Notes: generated by a model not told the origin, from the sequence alone. Counted from the stretch's first letter, positions 18,301 through 26,558 are shown. The stretch is 64,000 nt of DNA from Gammaproteobacteria bacterium (GCA_016191285.1 JACPPA010000036.1:60750-124749); one strand, 5' to 3'. Numbers and translations are program-made.

Positions 18301-18608
18301 AAGATCAAGCCAGCGTCTTGGCATGCTTCCGCGAACATCGCACTTTCGGCGAGGAAGCCGTAGCCGGGATGGATAGCATCACAACGCTTGGTGATCGCCG
18401 CTGCGATAATCGCCGTCTGATCGAGATACGCACGCGCGCCACGACCCGGCAGCGCCACGATTTCATGCGCCACCGAGCAATGCCGGCTGTCGGCGTCATC
18501 AAGGCTGTGAATGGCAATACTGGTGAGATCGAGATCAGCGAGAGTGCGCGCGATACGCACGGCGATTTCGCCGCGATTGGCGATTAAGACTCTACGTAAT
18601 GCCATCAT
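15321..18608 (-). CDS. Single-chain acyl-CoA carboxylase (BC-BCCP-CT fusion)
   Basis: 1095 residues. Order: biotin carboxylase (about 1-455; IANRGEIAVRIARTL, KAAAGGGGRGM, ETNPRLQVEHTVTE), biotinyl domain (about 485-560; EAMKM with Lys525), then a carboxyltransferase of the beta-plus-alpha type (about 600-1095; FFTEGGGGRPGDVDVDD, GGAIDGPGAEKGARFLQLCD, CDTPGFMVGPDSE, AMAGGSFFRPLFTIAWPS). Size and composition match the roughly 120-kDa single-chain long-chain acyl-CoA carboxylases. It adds CO2 to an acyl-CoA; the exact acyl group is unknown. It stands alone between REP repeats and an outer-membrane protein gene. Two ATGs are possible; the second at 18605 has better spacing. Confidence 0.92.
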   Translation of the reverse strand: MMALRRVLIANRGEIAVRIARTLADLDLTSIAIHSLDDADSRHCSVAHEIVALPGRGARAYLDQTAIIAAAITKRCDAIHPGYGFLAESAMFAEACQDAGLIFVGPSVEQLRLFGDKIAARQLAAKCAVSILEGSPALVNAADIAEFQSQLGVNVPVVLKAAAGGGGRGMQVLWPDQAIASAFARCATEAKAAFGDGTLYAERFIPLARHIEVQILGDGTGAIVHLWERDCSLQRRHQKLIEIAPAPALAATLRDQLIAAAMRMAQSVQYRGLGTFEFLVDVAANAYWFIETNPRLQVEHTVTEEVLGLDLVALQFEIARGRTLADLNLNQAPPAPRISAIQLRINAETFSANGNTLPSSGTVTRFAPALGPGVRVDSAAYMGYSLNSSFDSLCAKLIVRGNDLEFAALARRAERAAAEFQIHGVATNLPLLRAILGHPDALAEKLTTRWVETNATALSMAATELTQPTTVTHDDSPQTFSPTSVAPPGTFAVVAPLRGSVIGIEVVVGATVKRGETLAVLEAMKMHHLITAPNAGVVEVIVATPGMTLGEGEAVLYLTLDLEEAEMGLSEALVALDAPRADLDEVRARHALTLDANRPDAVAKRRKTGSRTARENVEALCDPESFTEYGALIIAAQRRRRSIEDLQRNTPADGLVGGIGTVNAALLGADGTRCMVLAYDYTVLAGTQGVKNHKKKDRLFELALEWKIPVVFFTEGGGGRPGDVDVDDIISAWLDLPTFTTWPQLSGVAPRIAINSGRCFAGNAVIFGCADITIATANSNIGLAGPAMIEGGGLGRFTPEEIGPIDVQTANGVVDIAVRDELEGAAIARKILGCFQGRWPAWQCADQRRLRHVIPENRLRVYEVRAAIDTLADTDSVIEFRRAYGVGLITALIRIEGEAFGLIANDPRHLGGAIDGPGAEKGARFLQLCDAYGLPVVSLCDTPGFMVGPDSEKTAAVRRGSRLIVAGANLTVPLFTVIMRKGYGLGAQAMAGGSFFRPLFTIAWPSAEFGPMGLEGAVQLGFRKELEAETDPVARNALYERLLAGMYTRGKAVSVASQLEVDAVIDPAETRQWLLRGLRASGPRKRGARRVVDVW

Positions 18609-18756
18609 TCCACCTTAGTTTTGTCGTCGAACGTGAATAGTAAACAGTCTGAAGACGAACTCTTTTGAGATTTCAGTAAAACGCGCGGGGTCCGACCCTT
18701 GCTAGAATGTAACGACAAGATAGGGGCCCGCAAAGGGATTTAACCAAACTAATCGG

Positions 18757-19692
18757 ATGAACTTCAGGATGAAAACAGCCAGCCTCGTGTTGTCGGCAGT
18801 ACTCACGGTGAACAGCCTAGGCGCTTTCGCCGAGGATTTTGAGCGCAATCTGGAGCGGCTGCCGAACCGGATGACCCTTGGTGCGGGCTTCAAGTTTTCA
18901 AGCGGCGATTATGGCTCCAAGCTTGGCGACACCGATGCGTGGTATGTGCCATTCTCGCTTGGCTATGTGCACAACCATTGGCGTTTCAAACTCATCGTTC
19001 CGTACCTTACTTCAACGGGTCCCGGTAACGTCATTAGCGCGGGCACCGACACGCGAGTAGTGGTCGACAAGAATCGTGGAGCCTGTACTTTCGCGACCGT
19101 CGTCGCCGCCAATAGCAGCAGTTGCACGACGACGGCGTTGACCACTCCCCCGGCCACCAACGTTCCACGGATTACTGAAGCTGGTCTCGGGGATCTCAGT
19201 GCAAGTGCGATTTATGGCATCAATCCCCTTAAGCCCTGGATGCCTTACATCGATGTTGGTGCAAAAATTAAGTTTCCGACCGCGGATCAGAACCGCCGGT
19301 TAGGCACTGGCGCGTACGACTACACCATGATGGGCGATCTGTATAAATCGTTCGGAAGGTTTGCGGCATTCGGCGGAGTTGCTTATACGTTTAAAGGCGA
19401 CATTGCGCCGAGTTCGACTATTCCGAGGGGTCTCGTGCTTGACAATGTCTTGGGAAGTTACGTGGGCGCCGAATATCGCGTTACCAATAATTGGCTGGCC
19501 GGCCTATCGGTGGACTATAGACAAGCGTCGTCGGCGTTCGCACGCGATGTCAAGGAATTCTCTAGTTATGCCACGTGGCGAGTCAGCCCCCAACTTTCCG
19601 TCACTGGCACCGCCGGCACTGGCTTTACCGACGCTACGCCTGATTACTTCGTTGGGCTGGCGCTGGTCTACGGATTTAAATCGCCGCTGTAA
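18757..19692 (+). CDS. Outer-membrane beta-barrel protein
   Basis: 311 residues with a signal peptide (SLVLSAVLTVNSLGAFA, cut near residue 25). The rest alternates polar and aromatic strands typical of a small porin (WYVPFSLGYVHNHWRFKLIV, TAGTGFTDATPDYFVGLAL) and ends in a strand near the C-terminus (LVYGFKSPL). It resembles the PF13557 transporter-like barrels seen in phenol and meta-cleavage clusters, which import hydrophobic substrates, but that match is from memory. An alternative ATG is at 18769. It is divergent from the acyl-CoA carboxylase gene. Confidence 0.8.
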   Translation: MNFRMKTASLVLSAVLTVNSLGAFAEDFERNLERLPNRMTLGAGFKFSSGDYGSKLGDTDAWYVPFSLGYVHNHWRFKLIVPYLTSTGPGNVISAGTDTRVVVDKNRGACTFATVVAANSSSCTTTALTTPPATNVPRITEAGLGDLSASAIYGINPLKPWMPYIDVGAKIKFPTADQNRRLGTGAYDYTMMGDLYKSFGRFAAFGGVAYTFKGDIAPSSTIPRGLVLDNVLGSYVGAEYRVTNNWLAGLSVDYRQASSAFARDVKEFSSYATWRVSPQLSVTGTAGTGFTDATPDYFVGLALVYGFKSPL

Positions 19693-19734
19693 GCCGGATC
19701 GGCGCGCGCGGCACCAATGCCTGACCCATCCTCG

Positions 19735-20076
19735 CTACCCGCTATCTCCGTTGTCGGCCGCCAATACTTCGACAACCTGACCGACGCGTAAATTAACGTG
19801 GTCGTTGTAGTTCAGCCACTCCGGTTTGATTGACACCGCTGTGCGTTGGAAACGGGTCGCACAATAATGACGCACGCGCTCGTAGTGGAGTAGCGCACTG
19901 TAGATGTCGGTCTTATGGAGCCTGAAGCAGCTGTTGAGCGCTACCGCATCTTCGAACGATTGCGCGGGCTGCCATCCGCGAATTCGGCAATGATCCGCGC
20001 CGACTCCTGCTTGAGCGACTGTAGCCGGATCTCCGCAGTAACACAGCGGGGTCCACGACGAAGCGGTGAGCGTCAT
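19735..20076 (-). pseudogene. Fragment of FAD-dependent aromatic monooxygenase, C-terminal part
   Basis: The frame shows a recognisable tail of a salicylate-hydroxylase-like flavoprotein: QPAQSFEDAVAL (family: GQGANQAIEDAVAL), then a helix ALLHYERVRHYCATRFQRTA that matches the usual AYERVRR-R-R-Q segment. The FAD-binding N-terminal two thirds are missing and the 35 residues before the motif do not fit. I read it as a decayed remnant just downstream of the LLM gene, not a working gene. Confidence 0.45.
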
Positions 20077-20086
20077 TCCTATCCGT

Positions 20087-21130
20087 TCACCCGCAACGCT
20101 GCACCGCCTCCGCCATCACCTCGATGGCTTCATCCTGTGACGAACGCACGCTGACGATCGTCGCGCCGCTGTCCGCCCATGCGCGGAAGCGTTCGATGAT
20201 GCGCGCGCGAGGCCCCACTAAGCTCTTCTGATCGACCCATTCATCCGGCACGGCATCGGCGGCCTCCCGCTTATGGCCCGCGAGATAGAGTTCCTGGATG
20301 CGCACCGCGGCGTCGCCGAAGCCGCGGCGGGTCATCAAATCCTTGTGATAATTCTTGCCGCGCGCACCCATGCCGCCGACGTACAGTGCGACTTCCGGTT
20401 TCAGCGCAGCGAGCGCGGCGGTCACGTCGTCGTGCACATGGACGTGGCAGCCGGCGAGGATCTCGAGATCACGGATCGTCTTGCCGTTGCCGGCGCGCGC
20501 GAAACCCTGTTCCAACCACGGCAGATATTCGGGCAGCGAGCCGGGGACGAAACCGAGCGGCAACCAACCATCGGCGATCTCGCCGGTCAGCCGCACGCTC
20601 GCTTCCGCGCCGGTCCCGAGGTAAATCGGCATACGTGGATTCATGTGCAGGATCGATTTCAGCGGCTTCGCGAGTCCCAAGGCACCGGGGCCGTTATAGG
20701 GGAGGGCGATTTCGACGCCCGCATGTGTCACCGGCGCTTCGCGCGCGAAGATCTTGCGGATAATTGCGACGTAATCGCGCATCCGCGGCACCGGCCGTCC
20801 CCACGGCTGTCCATACCAGCCTTCGACGATCTGCGGACCCGAGACGCCGATGCCGAGCAGCATCCGATCGCCGCCGGCGAGTGCGTCGATACTCGCCGCC
20901 GTCATCGCGGCATTCGCGGCCGTACGTGCGGCGAGCTGAATGATGCCGGTACCGAGCTTGATGCGCCGAGTCACCGCTGCGAGATACGCGAGAGGCGAGA
21001 ATGCATCGGAACCATAGGCCTCGGCGGTCCACACCGAATGGTAGCCGAGTGCTTCTGCGCGCTGCACGCGCGCAATCGGCACCGTGAGCTGCGCGCCGGA
21101 ATATCCGATCGAGAGGGCGAGTTTCATCAT
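20087..21130 (-). CDS. LLM class F420-dependent-type oxidoreductase
   Basis: 347 residues from ATG at 21130 (MMKLALSIGYSGAQL), with GGAAGA eight bases upstream; a longer frame reaches 21256 but adds a segment with no family match. It shows HSVWTAEAYGSDAFSPLAYL, RIKLGTGIIQLAARTAANAA, RMLLGIGVSGPQIVEGWYG and PIYLGTGAEASVRLTGEIAD, the pattern of F420-using luciferase-like enzymes. Whether this organism makes F420 cannot be told here. A remnant of another oxidoreductase lies directly downstream. Confidence 0.87.
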   Translation of the reverse strand: MMKLALSIGYSGAQLTVPIARVQRAEALGYHSVWTAEAYGSDAFSPLAYLAAVTRRIKLGTGIIQLAARTAANAAMTAASIDALAGGDRMLLGIGVSGPQIVEGWYGQPWGRPVPRMRDYVAIIRKIFAREAPVTHAGVEIALPYNGPGALGLAKPLKSILHMNPRMPIYLGTGAEASVRLTGEIADGWLPLGFVPGSLPEYLPWLEQGFARAGNGKTIRDLEILAGCHVHVHDDVTAALAALKPEVALYVGGMGARGKNYHKDLMTRRGFGDAAVRIQELYLAGHKREAADAVPDEWVDQKSLVGPRARIIERFRAWADSGATIVSVRSSQDEAIEVMAEAVQRCG

Positions 21131-21329
21131 CAGTCGATCTTCCGTGTGAATGCGGCCCGTTTCGTTTGCCCGGCCAATCGGATGCTCGCCCACGCCGGAA
21201 ATGTCGGGGAACATAATGGCTCCTTGACCGCAGTCATTTCCGGCCAGCAGCGCCAATTAGACCTTGCAAAGGACCTCTCTATCCCAACAGTCTAAGACTT
21301 CTGTCTTCTGGTTCATTCTCTTTTTTTAC

Positions 21330-21440
21330 CTACCACGCGGCAATCACAGTGGCCCCCGCGACACCGAGGCGCCGCGCAATAGCGCCACCGATGCTACCCG
21401 ATGCGCCCGTCACCAGCGCCACTTTACCGTTAATTTGCAT
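21330..21440 (-). pseudogene. Truncated SDR gene, N-terminal 36 residues
   Basis: From ATG at 21440 the minus strand reads MQINGKVALVTGASGSIG, the first strand and Rossmann loop of a short-chain dehydrogenase, continues GAIARRLGVAGATVIAAW and then meets TAG. A complete SDR has about 250 residues. The catalytic part is absent here, so this is a broken gene. Confidence 0.75.
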
Positions 21441-21489
21441 GGCTCTGTCGCGTGAGTCGCGGTTGAAACAAATTTGGTGATCGTGATGT

Positions 21490-21978
21490 CTACGAAGGCG
21501 AACGCAAGATTGGGTCTAACGCACGCACGCCATGCTTGAGCGATTGAACGGCGTAGGCGGTAGAACCCAGCAAAGCCTTTGAATAGGTACCCGCCCAGCT
21601 CTCGGGAATAGCAAACGGATGGTTGCGCATGCCCATAAGATCGTGCAGATGCCGCTGAAACCGATTTTCGCTGTTAAGGATTCCGCCGCCGCCGATTTCG
21701 AATATTTTCAGCACTGCACTGAGGCATGCCGCCATGGCGTAAGCACCTTCGTAGCGGCACTGAGCACGACTCGCGGCGGTTATCTCCTCGACCGCCACTG
21801 AGGTTTCTCGCCGACCGCTCGCATGGCGCAGCCAGGTCATAATCGACAGAGCCGCTCCAATCACATGTGGCGCGAATAATGGATGTCCTCGATTTGCTCG
21901 ATTTGGTCTCAAGGATTGCCGGAAGCCGGCCCGTCGGCGCTGGAGGGGGAGAATTCGGACGCCGTCAGTCCGGTCCAC
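21490..21978 (-). pseudogene. C-terminal fragment of acyl-CoA dehydrogenase/flavin monooxygenase fold
   Basis: From about residue 34 the frame matches the C-terminal helical domain of the acyl-CoA dehydrogenase/HpaH-like fold: FAPHVIGAALSIM, then RYEGAYAMAACLSAVLKIFE, then NRFQRHLHDLMGMRNHPFAI (family: SPLQRHFRDVHAARQH), ending near the usual terminus. The N-terminal and middle domains that bind substrate and flavin are missing. The first 33 residues look like out-of-frame noise. It is a truncated relic beside the SDR fragment. Confidence 0.6.
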
Positions 21979-22040
21979 TGATTTTCAGTAGACCAGCCGA
22001 TGTACTGGTCTACTGAAAAACTTCCAGCGCGGATGAAATC

Positions 22041-22283
22041 ATGAAGATCGAAATTGGTTCGTACGAAGCGAAAACCAAGCTCTCTGAATTGCTGCGGCAA
22101 GTAAAAACGGGCGAAAGCTTTACGATCACCAATCGCGGAGAGGTTATTGCGGATTTGGTGTCCAGCGCGGGCGTGAGAGCGAAAGACAAAGTTGCGGCGA
22201 TAGAAAGACTCAAGGCGTTCATGCTGGTCGATCCTGTGCGTGGCGCAAACATCAAGAAACTCACTGAGGAGGGACGCGCGTGA
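22041..22283 (+). CDS. Antitoxin, Phd/YefM family
   Basis: 80 residues. The N-terminal Phd fold is clear: SYEAKTKLSELLRQVKTGES and FTITNRGEVIADLV. The C-terminal half would bind the toxin. It represses its own operon in known systems. Its stop overlaps the GTG start of a PIN-domain gene (GTGA), the usual antitoxin-toxin arrangement, but that toxin is cut short. This antitoxin appears intact. Confidence 0.9.
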   Translation: MKIEIGSYEAKTKLSELLRQVKTGESFTITNRGEVIADLVSSAGVRAKDKVAAIERLKAFMLVDPVRGANIKKLTEEGRA

Positions 22284-22438
22284 GTTTCGTCCTTGATAAT
22301 TCGGTGACCATGCGCTGGTTTTTTGGCGATGGAAAGCCACAGGAACTTGCCTATGCCGGTAAAGTGCTCGATGCGATGAAAAATACCAATGCACTTGAAA
22401 AAATTCACTTGAAATTCCAAACTCTCATCGGCGGATGA
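22280..22438 (+). pseudogene. Truncated PIN-domain (VapC-type) toxin
   Basis: Starting at GTG overlapping the antitoxin stop, it reads SFVLDNSVTMRWFFGDG, the first strand and helix of a VapC PIN domain with the first catalytic Asp, then AGKVLDAMKNTNAL, and ends after 52 residues. Full toxins are about 130-140 residues and carry further acidic residues absent here. The last 13 residues do not resemble the family, so the break is near residue 39. It should be inactive. Confidence 0.8.
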
Positions 22439-22734
22439 CGCCCTGCGACCGATCCGCCTCATAAGGTGTGCCCATTCGGAATCTTGTGGACCTTCCGGTT
22501 CTACCCGCACACCCGTTTTCAACGCCGCCTCCGCGTCACTCGCGAATTTTGAGACCGATTCAAAATAAAAGGAGCACGACCGCGCGCCAATCAAACCAGC
22601 AGACACCACGCTGTTTGAGGTGCGAACAGCAGACGCGCAGTCGAAGATCCGATTTTAATTTCAGCGCGCTGAGTCAAAGTCGTGTGTGAGTGCTAATCAG
22701 TTTGACCTTGAGCGTTACGGTCGCCGCCAGTTCG

Positions 22735-22947
22735 TTAAAGGGTTGCTATGAAGCGGTCCTTAGCAAACGATTGTCGTTTGGTGAGCATGACGTACACGGC
22801 GCGGCCGCGACGGTGCGCCAAGATGGAGAGAGCTTTGCCCTTGACATGTTTAGACGCTACTCGTGCAATGGCCTTCTGTGTGTCGGGGTTCTCGCTAAGG
22901 AATAACACCGCGGCTTCACTGAAGGCCCCCTTGAGATACGCAACCAA
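22735..22947 (-). mobile_element. IS110-like transposase remnant (C-terminal end)
   Basis: 70 residues. HVKGKALSILAHRRGRAVYV and MLTKRQSFAKDRF resemble the end of IS110-family transposases (GKALSILAHKLGRAVY-MLKR). No N-terminal DEDD catalytic part is present and no clear ends are seen. The area 22439-23159 otherwise holds no gene I can support. Confidence 0.5.
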
Positions 22948-22960
22948 ATGATGGATGTCC

Positions 22961-22996
22961 TCGGTTCGACCGTCGGTTCGACCGTCGGTTCGACCG
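22961..22996. repeat. 12-bp tandem repeat, three copies
   Basis: TCGGTTCGACCG is repeated three times head to tail, followed by a partial unit. It begins right after ATGGATGTCCTCG, a 13-mer that also occurs at 21879-21891. Confidence 0.9.
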
Positions 22997-23159
22997 GTTC
23001 GCTATTTGTTTTAGCGAATGGCTATTGCCGGTAAGTTCTTGAGTTTTTGAACCTGATAGATCGAGCGCCGCGGATTCCGACGGCTCTTCGATCGGCGGGG
23101 TTTGGCCGCCGGAGCGATGCGCCGCACTCACTTGGAACGCTAATCAAAACCTAAGGCTT

Positions 23160-23453
23160 TCAGACCCCGAAATAGTTGAAAAACCGAAACGAGGGTTCCC
23201 CATCTAACATGGCGACAAGATCAGTGACGTCGCCGGTTTCCGTTCGCCAGGCCAGGTATTTTTCATATTGCGCGCGAGACTCCCATTGTTCGATGACGGC
23301 AAAAGCCGTGGGATCGTCCTGGTTCTGCACGAGGTAGATCGAGATGCAACCGTCGAAGGCTCGCGTATCCGGTAGAATCTTCCTCATCCATGCGCGCAGG
23401 TCTTCGACGGAATCTTTTTTCACGCGGATATCGAGTATTACTTGACAGGTCAT
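23160..23453 (-). CDS. Antibiotic biosynthesis monooxygenase (ABM) domain protein
   Basis: 97 residues, a single dimeric alpha-beta barrel domain: VILDIRVKKDSVEDLRAWM, a central strand with FDGCISIYLVQNQDDP, and AFAVIEQWESRAQYEKYLAW. AGGAG lies seven bases before ATG. Members range from cofactor-free monooxygenases to heme-degrading enzymes. It is 21 bases downstream of the core MetE gene on the same strand, so they are very probably co-transcribed, which hints at a linked role. Confidence 0.85.
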   Translation of the reverse strand: MTCQVILDIRVKKDSVEDLRAWMRKILPDTRAFDGCISIYLVQNQDDPTAFAVIEQWESRAQYEKYLAWRTETGDVTDLVAMLDGEPSFRFFNYFGV

Positions 23454-23474
23454 CGAGCGTCTCCTTTTGTTTGC

Positions 23475-24503
23475 TTAAGTGAGCGAATTCCGCACAACAC
23501 CAGCCGCTTCCACCAGCGCTTTGAGCTTCCCAAACGCCGCGGCGCGGCTGAGGTACTTGAGCCCGCAATCCGGCGCGGGCATCAAGCGTTCCGGTGCGAC
23601 AAACGGCAGCGCACGGCGGATGCGACGTTCGAGTTCGTCTACCGGCTCGATATCGTTGGACGATAAATCGACCACGCCGAGCACGATGGTTTTGCGGCTC
23701 AGTTCGCGCAGCACGCCTAGGTCCAAATGCGGTTGCGCAGCCTCGATGGAGATTTGATCGACCACGCAATCCGCGAGTTGGGACAAGAACGCATAGGCCT
23801 TGGGCTTGTCTTTAGAGACCACGAACCCATAGCCGAAGCATAGGTGAATCGCGGTCGTCGTTTTTAATCCGGCAAGAGCGCGGTTGATGGCTTTAACCCC
23901 GTAGCGAGTGGCGCCGTCGGGATCGTTTCTCAACCAAGGTTCGTCGAGTTGAATCACGTCCGCGCCGGCGGACTCGAGATCGCGCGCTTCAGCGTTGACT
24001 GCGTCGGCGAACGCCAGCGCCAGCGCTTCGGGATCACGGTAGTGTTCATCTAGCACTTGCTTGCTCATCGTGAATGGGCCAGGCAGTGTTATCTTGGCGC
24101 GGCATTCGGTATGGCGCTTAAGGAATTTGAGATCATCCACTTCGACTGGACCCAGGCGCCGAATTGACCCTATCACGCGCGGCATTGGGATCTCATAGCC
24201 TTGCACCACGCGTATGAACGGATTGGCATCGTCGAGCCCTTCGAGCGCGCTCGAAAAGCGATTGGAATAACTCTCACGCCGCATTTCGCCATCGGTAATG
24301 ATGTCGATACCGGCGCGTTCTTGATCGCGGATCGCAAGCAAAGTCGCATCGTTCTGCGCTTCTTCGAGCCACGGAGCTGCAATGCGCCAGATTTCATGGG
24401 CGCGCACGCGCGGCACGAGTTTGGCGTTCAATATGTCGTGATTCACTAACCAGCCGGGCTGTGGGTAGCTGCCGACGACGGTAGTTTGCAACAAGTTGGA
24501 CAT
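23475..24503 (-). CDS. Core MetE-type methionine synthase (cobalamin-independent, C-terminal domain only)
   Basis: 342 residues, matching the catalytic C-terminal half of MetE without the N-terminal folate domain. The zinc ligands can be placed: His and Cys in AIHLCFGYGF, Glu in QISIEAAQPHLD, Cys in PAPDCGLKYLS. Also seen are QTTVVGSYPQPGWL at the start and VIQLDEPWLRNDP. Core MetE proteins methylate homocysteine from donors other than methyl-folate polyglutamate in characterised cases; the donor here is unknown. Its operon partner is the ABM protein. Confidence 0.85.
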   Translation of the reverse strand: MSNLLQTTVVGSYPQPGWLVNHDILNAKLVPRVRAHEIWRIAAPWLEEAQNDATLLAIRDQERAGIDIITDGEMRRESYSNRFSSALEGLDDANPFIRVVQGYEIPMPRVIGSIRRLGPVEVDDLKFLKRHTECRAKITLPGPFTMSKQVLDEHYRDPEALALAFADAVNAEARDLESAGADVIQLDEPWLRNDPDGATRYGVKAINRALAGLKTTTAIHLCFGYGFVVSKDKPKAYAFLSQLADCVVDQISIEAAQPHLDLGVLRELSRKTIVLGVVDLSSNDIEPVDELERRIRRALPFVAPERLMPAPDCGLKYLSRAAAFGKLKALVEAAGVVRNSLT

Positions 24504-24533
24504 TAATTTAGCTCCGCGATCACGTCAGGAAGT

Positions 24534-25067
24534 TCATTTCTTAGTCGCACGTTCGATGGCTTCCATGATGGCTTTCTCCGCCTCGGCGGCGCCACCCCAG
24601 CCCAGCACCTTGACCCATTTAGTGCTTTCAAGATCTTTGTAGTGCTGAAAGAAATGTTCGATCTGTTTCACCGTGATATCGGGCAGATCGGTGTAATTGT
24701 GGACGTTTTCATACCGCCGCGTCAGCCGCGGCACCGGCACGGCAATAATTTTTTCGTCGCCGCCGGCCTCGTCTTGCATCCTAAGCACACCTACCGGACG
24801 GCAAGCGACGAGGGCGCCTGGAATGATCCCGCGCTGATTCGCGATCAACACATCGCAGGGATCGCCGTCGTCCGAAAGGGTATGCGGGATGAAGCCGTAA
24901 TTGCCGGGATAACGCATCGACGTGTAGAGAAAGCGGTCCACCACCAAGGCCCCGGACGCCTTATCCATTTCATACTTGATCGGTTCGCCGCCAACCGGCA
25001 CTTCCACGATCACGTTCACTTCATGCGGCGGATTGCGGCCGATCGAAATTGCTTCAAGACGCACCAT
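24534..25067 (-). CDS. ppa: Inorganic pyrophosphatase, family I
   Basis: 177 residues, the standard bacterial length. It shows [41 protein letters not shown] with the metal-binding Asp cluster, and KIIAVPVPR. It hydrolyses PPi to two phosphates in the cytoplasm. AAGGAG precedes the ATG. It is upstream of the core MetE gene on the same strand with a 30-base gap and might be co-transcribed. Confidence 0.97.
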   Translation of the reverse strand: MVRLEAISIGRNPPHEVNVIVEVPVGGEPIKYEMDKASGALVVDRFLYTSMRYPGNYGFIPHTLSDDGDPCDVLIANQRGIIPGALVACRPVGVLRMQDEAGGDEKIIAVPVPRLTRRYENVHNYTDLPDITVKQIEHFFQHYKDLESTKWVKVLGWGGAAEAEKAIMEAIERATKK

Positions 25068-25223
25068 TAATCTCCTTGAGTCGCGTGCCGGTTATTCCGT
25101 CAATGTCGACGCCGAGCGGGGTAGCGCTCAGCGATTCACTCCTCACGGGCATGCTTCCCGTGGTACGGTGGAACGATGATCCCGCCAACAATCTAGCCGT
25201 AATTCACTGCAAAGCGTTACCCC

Positions 25224-26558
25224 TTGCTAGACCCCGCTCGAACCCGCCGTATCTTAAGTCTGGCCTTGCCCGTGATAGGCGGGATGGTATCGCAGAATAT
25301 TCTGAATTTAGTCGATACCGCGATGGTCAGCCGCTTGCCGAACAGCAACGCGGCGCTCGCTGCCGTGGGCTACGGCGGGTTTTTGTTGTTTGCGACCCAG
25401 GCCATTGTGCTCGGTCTATCCACTGGCGTACTGGCTGCGGCCGCGCGCCGCAAGGGCGAGGGCCGATTAGCTGAGGCGGCCTATCCCCTAAACGCCGCGC
25501 TCATCCTGGTCGCGCTGGTCGCGCCGGTGCTTTCCGGCCTTTTGATTTGGGCGATCCCGCATCTCTATCCCTATGTGAATAGTGATCCCGAGGTGCTGGC
25601 GCTTGGGGTGCCGTATTTGCAGATCCGAGCGGTTGGCATCGTGTTCGTGTGCATGAATTTTTCATTCCGCGGCTATTGGAATGCGGTCGACATGACGCGC
25701 CTCTACATGATCACGCTCATTCTCATGCACGCGCTAAATATTGCGTTGAACTACGTGCTGATCTTTGGGCATTTCGGCATGCCGGCGCTGGGTGTGCGTG
25801 GCGCCGCGATCGCCTCGGTGCTAGCGCTCGGGGTTGGCACGTCGATTTATTTTTTGTTTGGCTGCAAGTTCGCGCGTGAGCACGGCTTCCTAAAGCAGTT
25901 GCCGCCGCGTGCGGATATCAAACGCCTGATTCAAATTTCGCTGCCGAGCGGCATTCAGCAGCTGTTTTTTTCGGCGGGCTATTTGGCGACGTTTTGGATT
26001 ATTGGCAAGGTGGGCACGGCCGAGGTCGCCGCCGCCAATGTATTGATCAACGTCATGTTGGTCGCGCTACTGCCGGGCATGGGCTTAGGCCTCGCCGCCG
26101 CGACATTGGTCGGGCAGGCGCTGGGACGTAACGAGGTCGACGAAGCCGCGCGCTGGGGCTGGGACGTGGTGAAAGTCGCCGTGGTGGGTCTCATCGCGCT
26201 CGGGTTGCCGATGGTGCTGTGTCCCCGGTTGTTGCTGACGATGATTTATACATTGGAGCCGAAGACGCTCGAAATTGCGCTGTGGCCGTTGCGCCTGGTC
26301 GGTTTAAGCATGGTTTTCGAAGCCATCGGCACGGTGCTGCAAAATTCCTTGCTCGGCGCCGGCGATACGCGGCGCGTGATGCGGGTCGCCATCATCAATC
26401 AATGGCTGCTGTTCCTGCCATGCGCGTACTTGGTTGGACCGGTTTTAGGTCATGGCCTCACGGCGATCTGGTTGCTGCAGGTGTGTTATCGCGCGCTGCA
26501 GGCCGGCGTGTTTGGTTGGTTTTGGTCAGGCCGCGAATGGGCGAAGATTAAGGTCTAG
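25224..26558 (+). CDS. MATE family efflux transporter
   Basis: 444 residues with about 12 membrane segments. It starts at TTG (MLDPARTRRILSLALPVIGG). Family signs: ILNLVDTAMVSRLPN in helix 1-2 and the repeat of the fold after about residue 220 (RLIQISLPSGIQQLFFSAGY, ATLVGQALGRN). It would export organic compounds with a sodium or proton gradient across the inner membrane. It is convergent with cfa, 10 bases apart. Confidence 0.92.
   Translation: MLDPARTRRILSLALPVIGGMVSQNILNLVDTAMVSRLPNSNAALAAVGYGGFLLFATQAIVLGLSTGVLAAAARRKGEGRLAEAAYPLNAALILVALVAPVLSGLLIWAIPHLYPYVNSDPEVLALGVPYLQIRAVGIVFVCMNFSFRGYWNAVDMTRLYMITLILMHALNIALNYVLIFGHFGMPALGVRGAAIASVLALGVGTSIYFLFGCKFAREHGFLKQLPPRADIKRLIQISLPSGIQQLFFSAGYLATFWIIGKVGTAEVAAANVLINVMLVALLPGMGLGLAAATLVGQALGRNEVDEAARWGWDVVKVAVVGLIALGLPMVLCPRLLLTMIYTLEPKTLEIALWPLRLVGLSMVFEAIGTVLQNSLLGAGDTRRVMRVAIINQWLLFLPCAYLVGPVLGHGLTAIWLLQVCYRALQAGVFGWFWSGREWAKIKV

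Noticed and set aside
20273..21295. 340-codon plus-strand frame
   Set aside because: Antisense to the F420-type LLM gene; His/Arg-rich with no family.
22961..22996. Possible CRISPR or tRNA T-arm (GGTTCGA repeated)
   Set aside because: Three direct 12-mers with no spacers, and no cloverleaf can be built around them.
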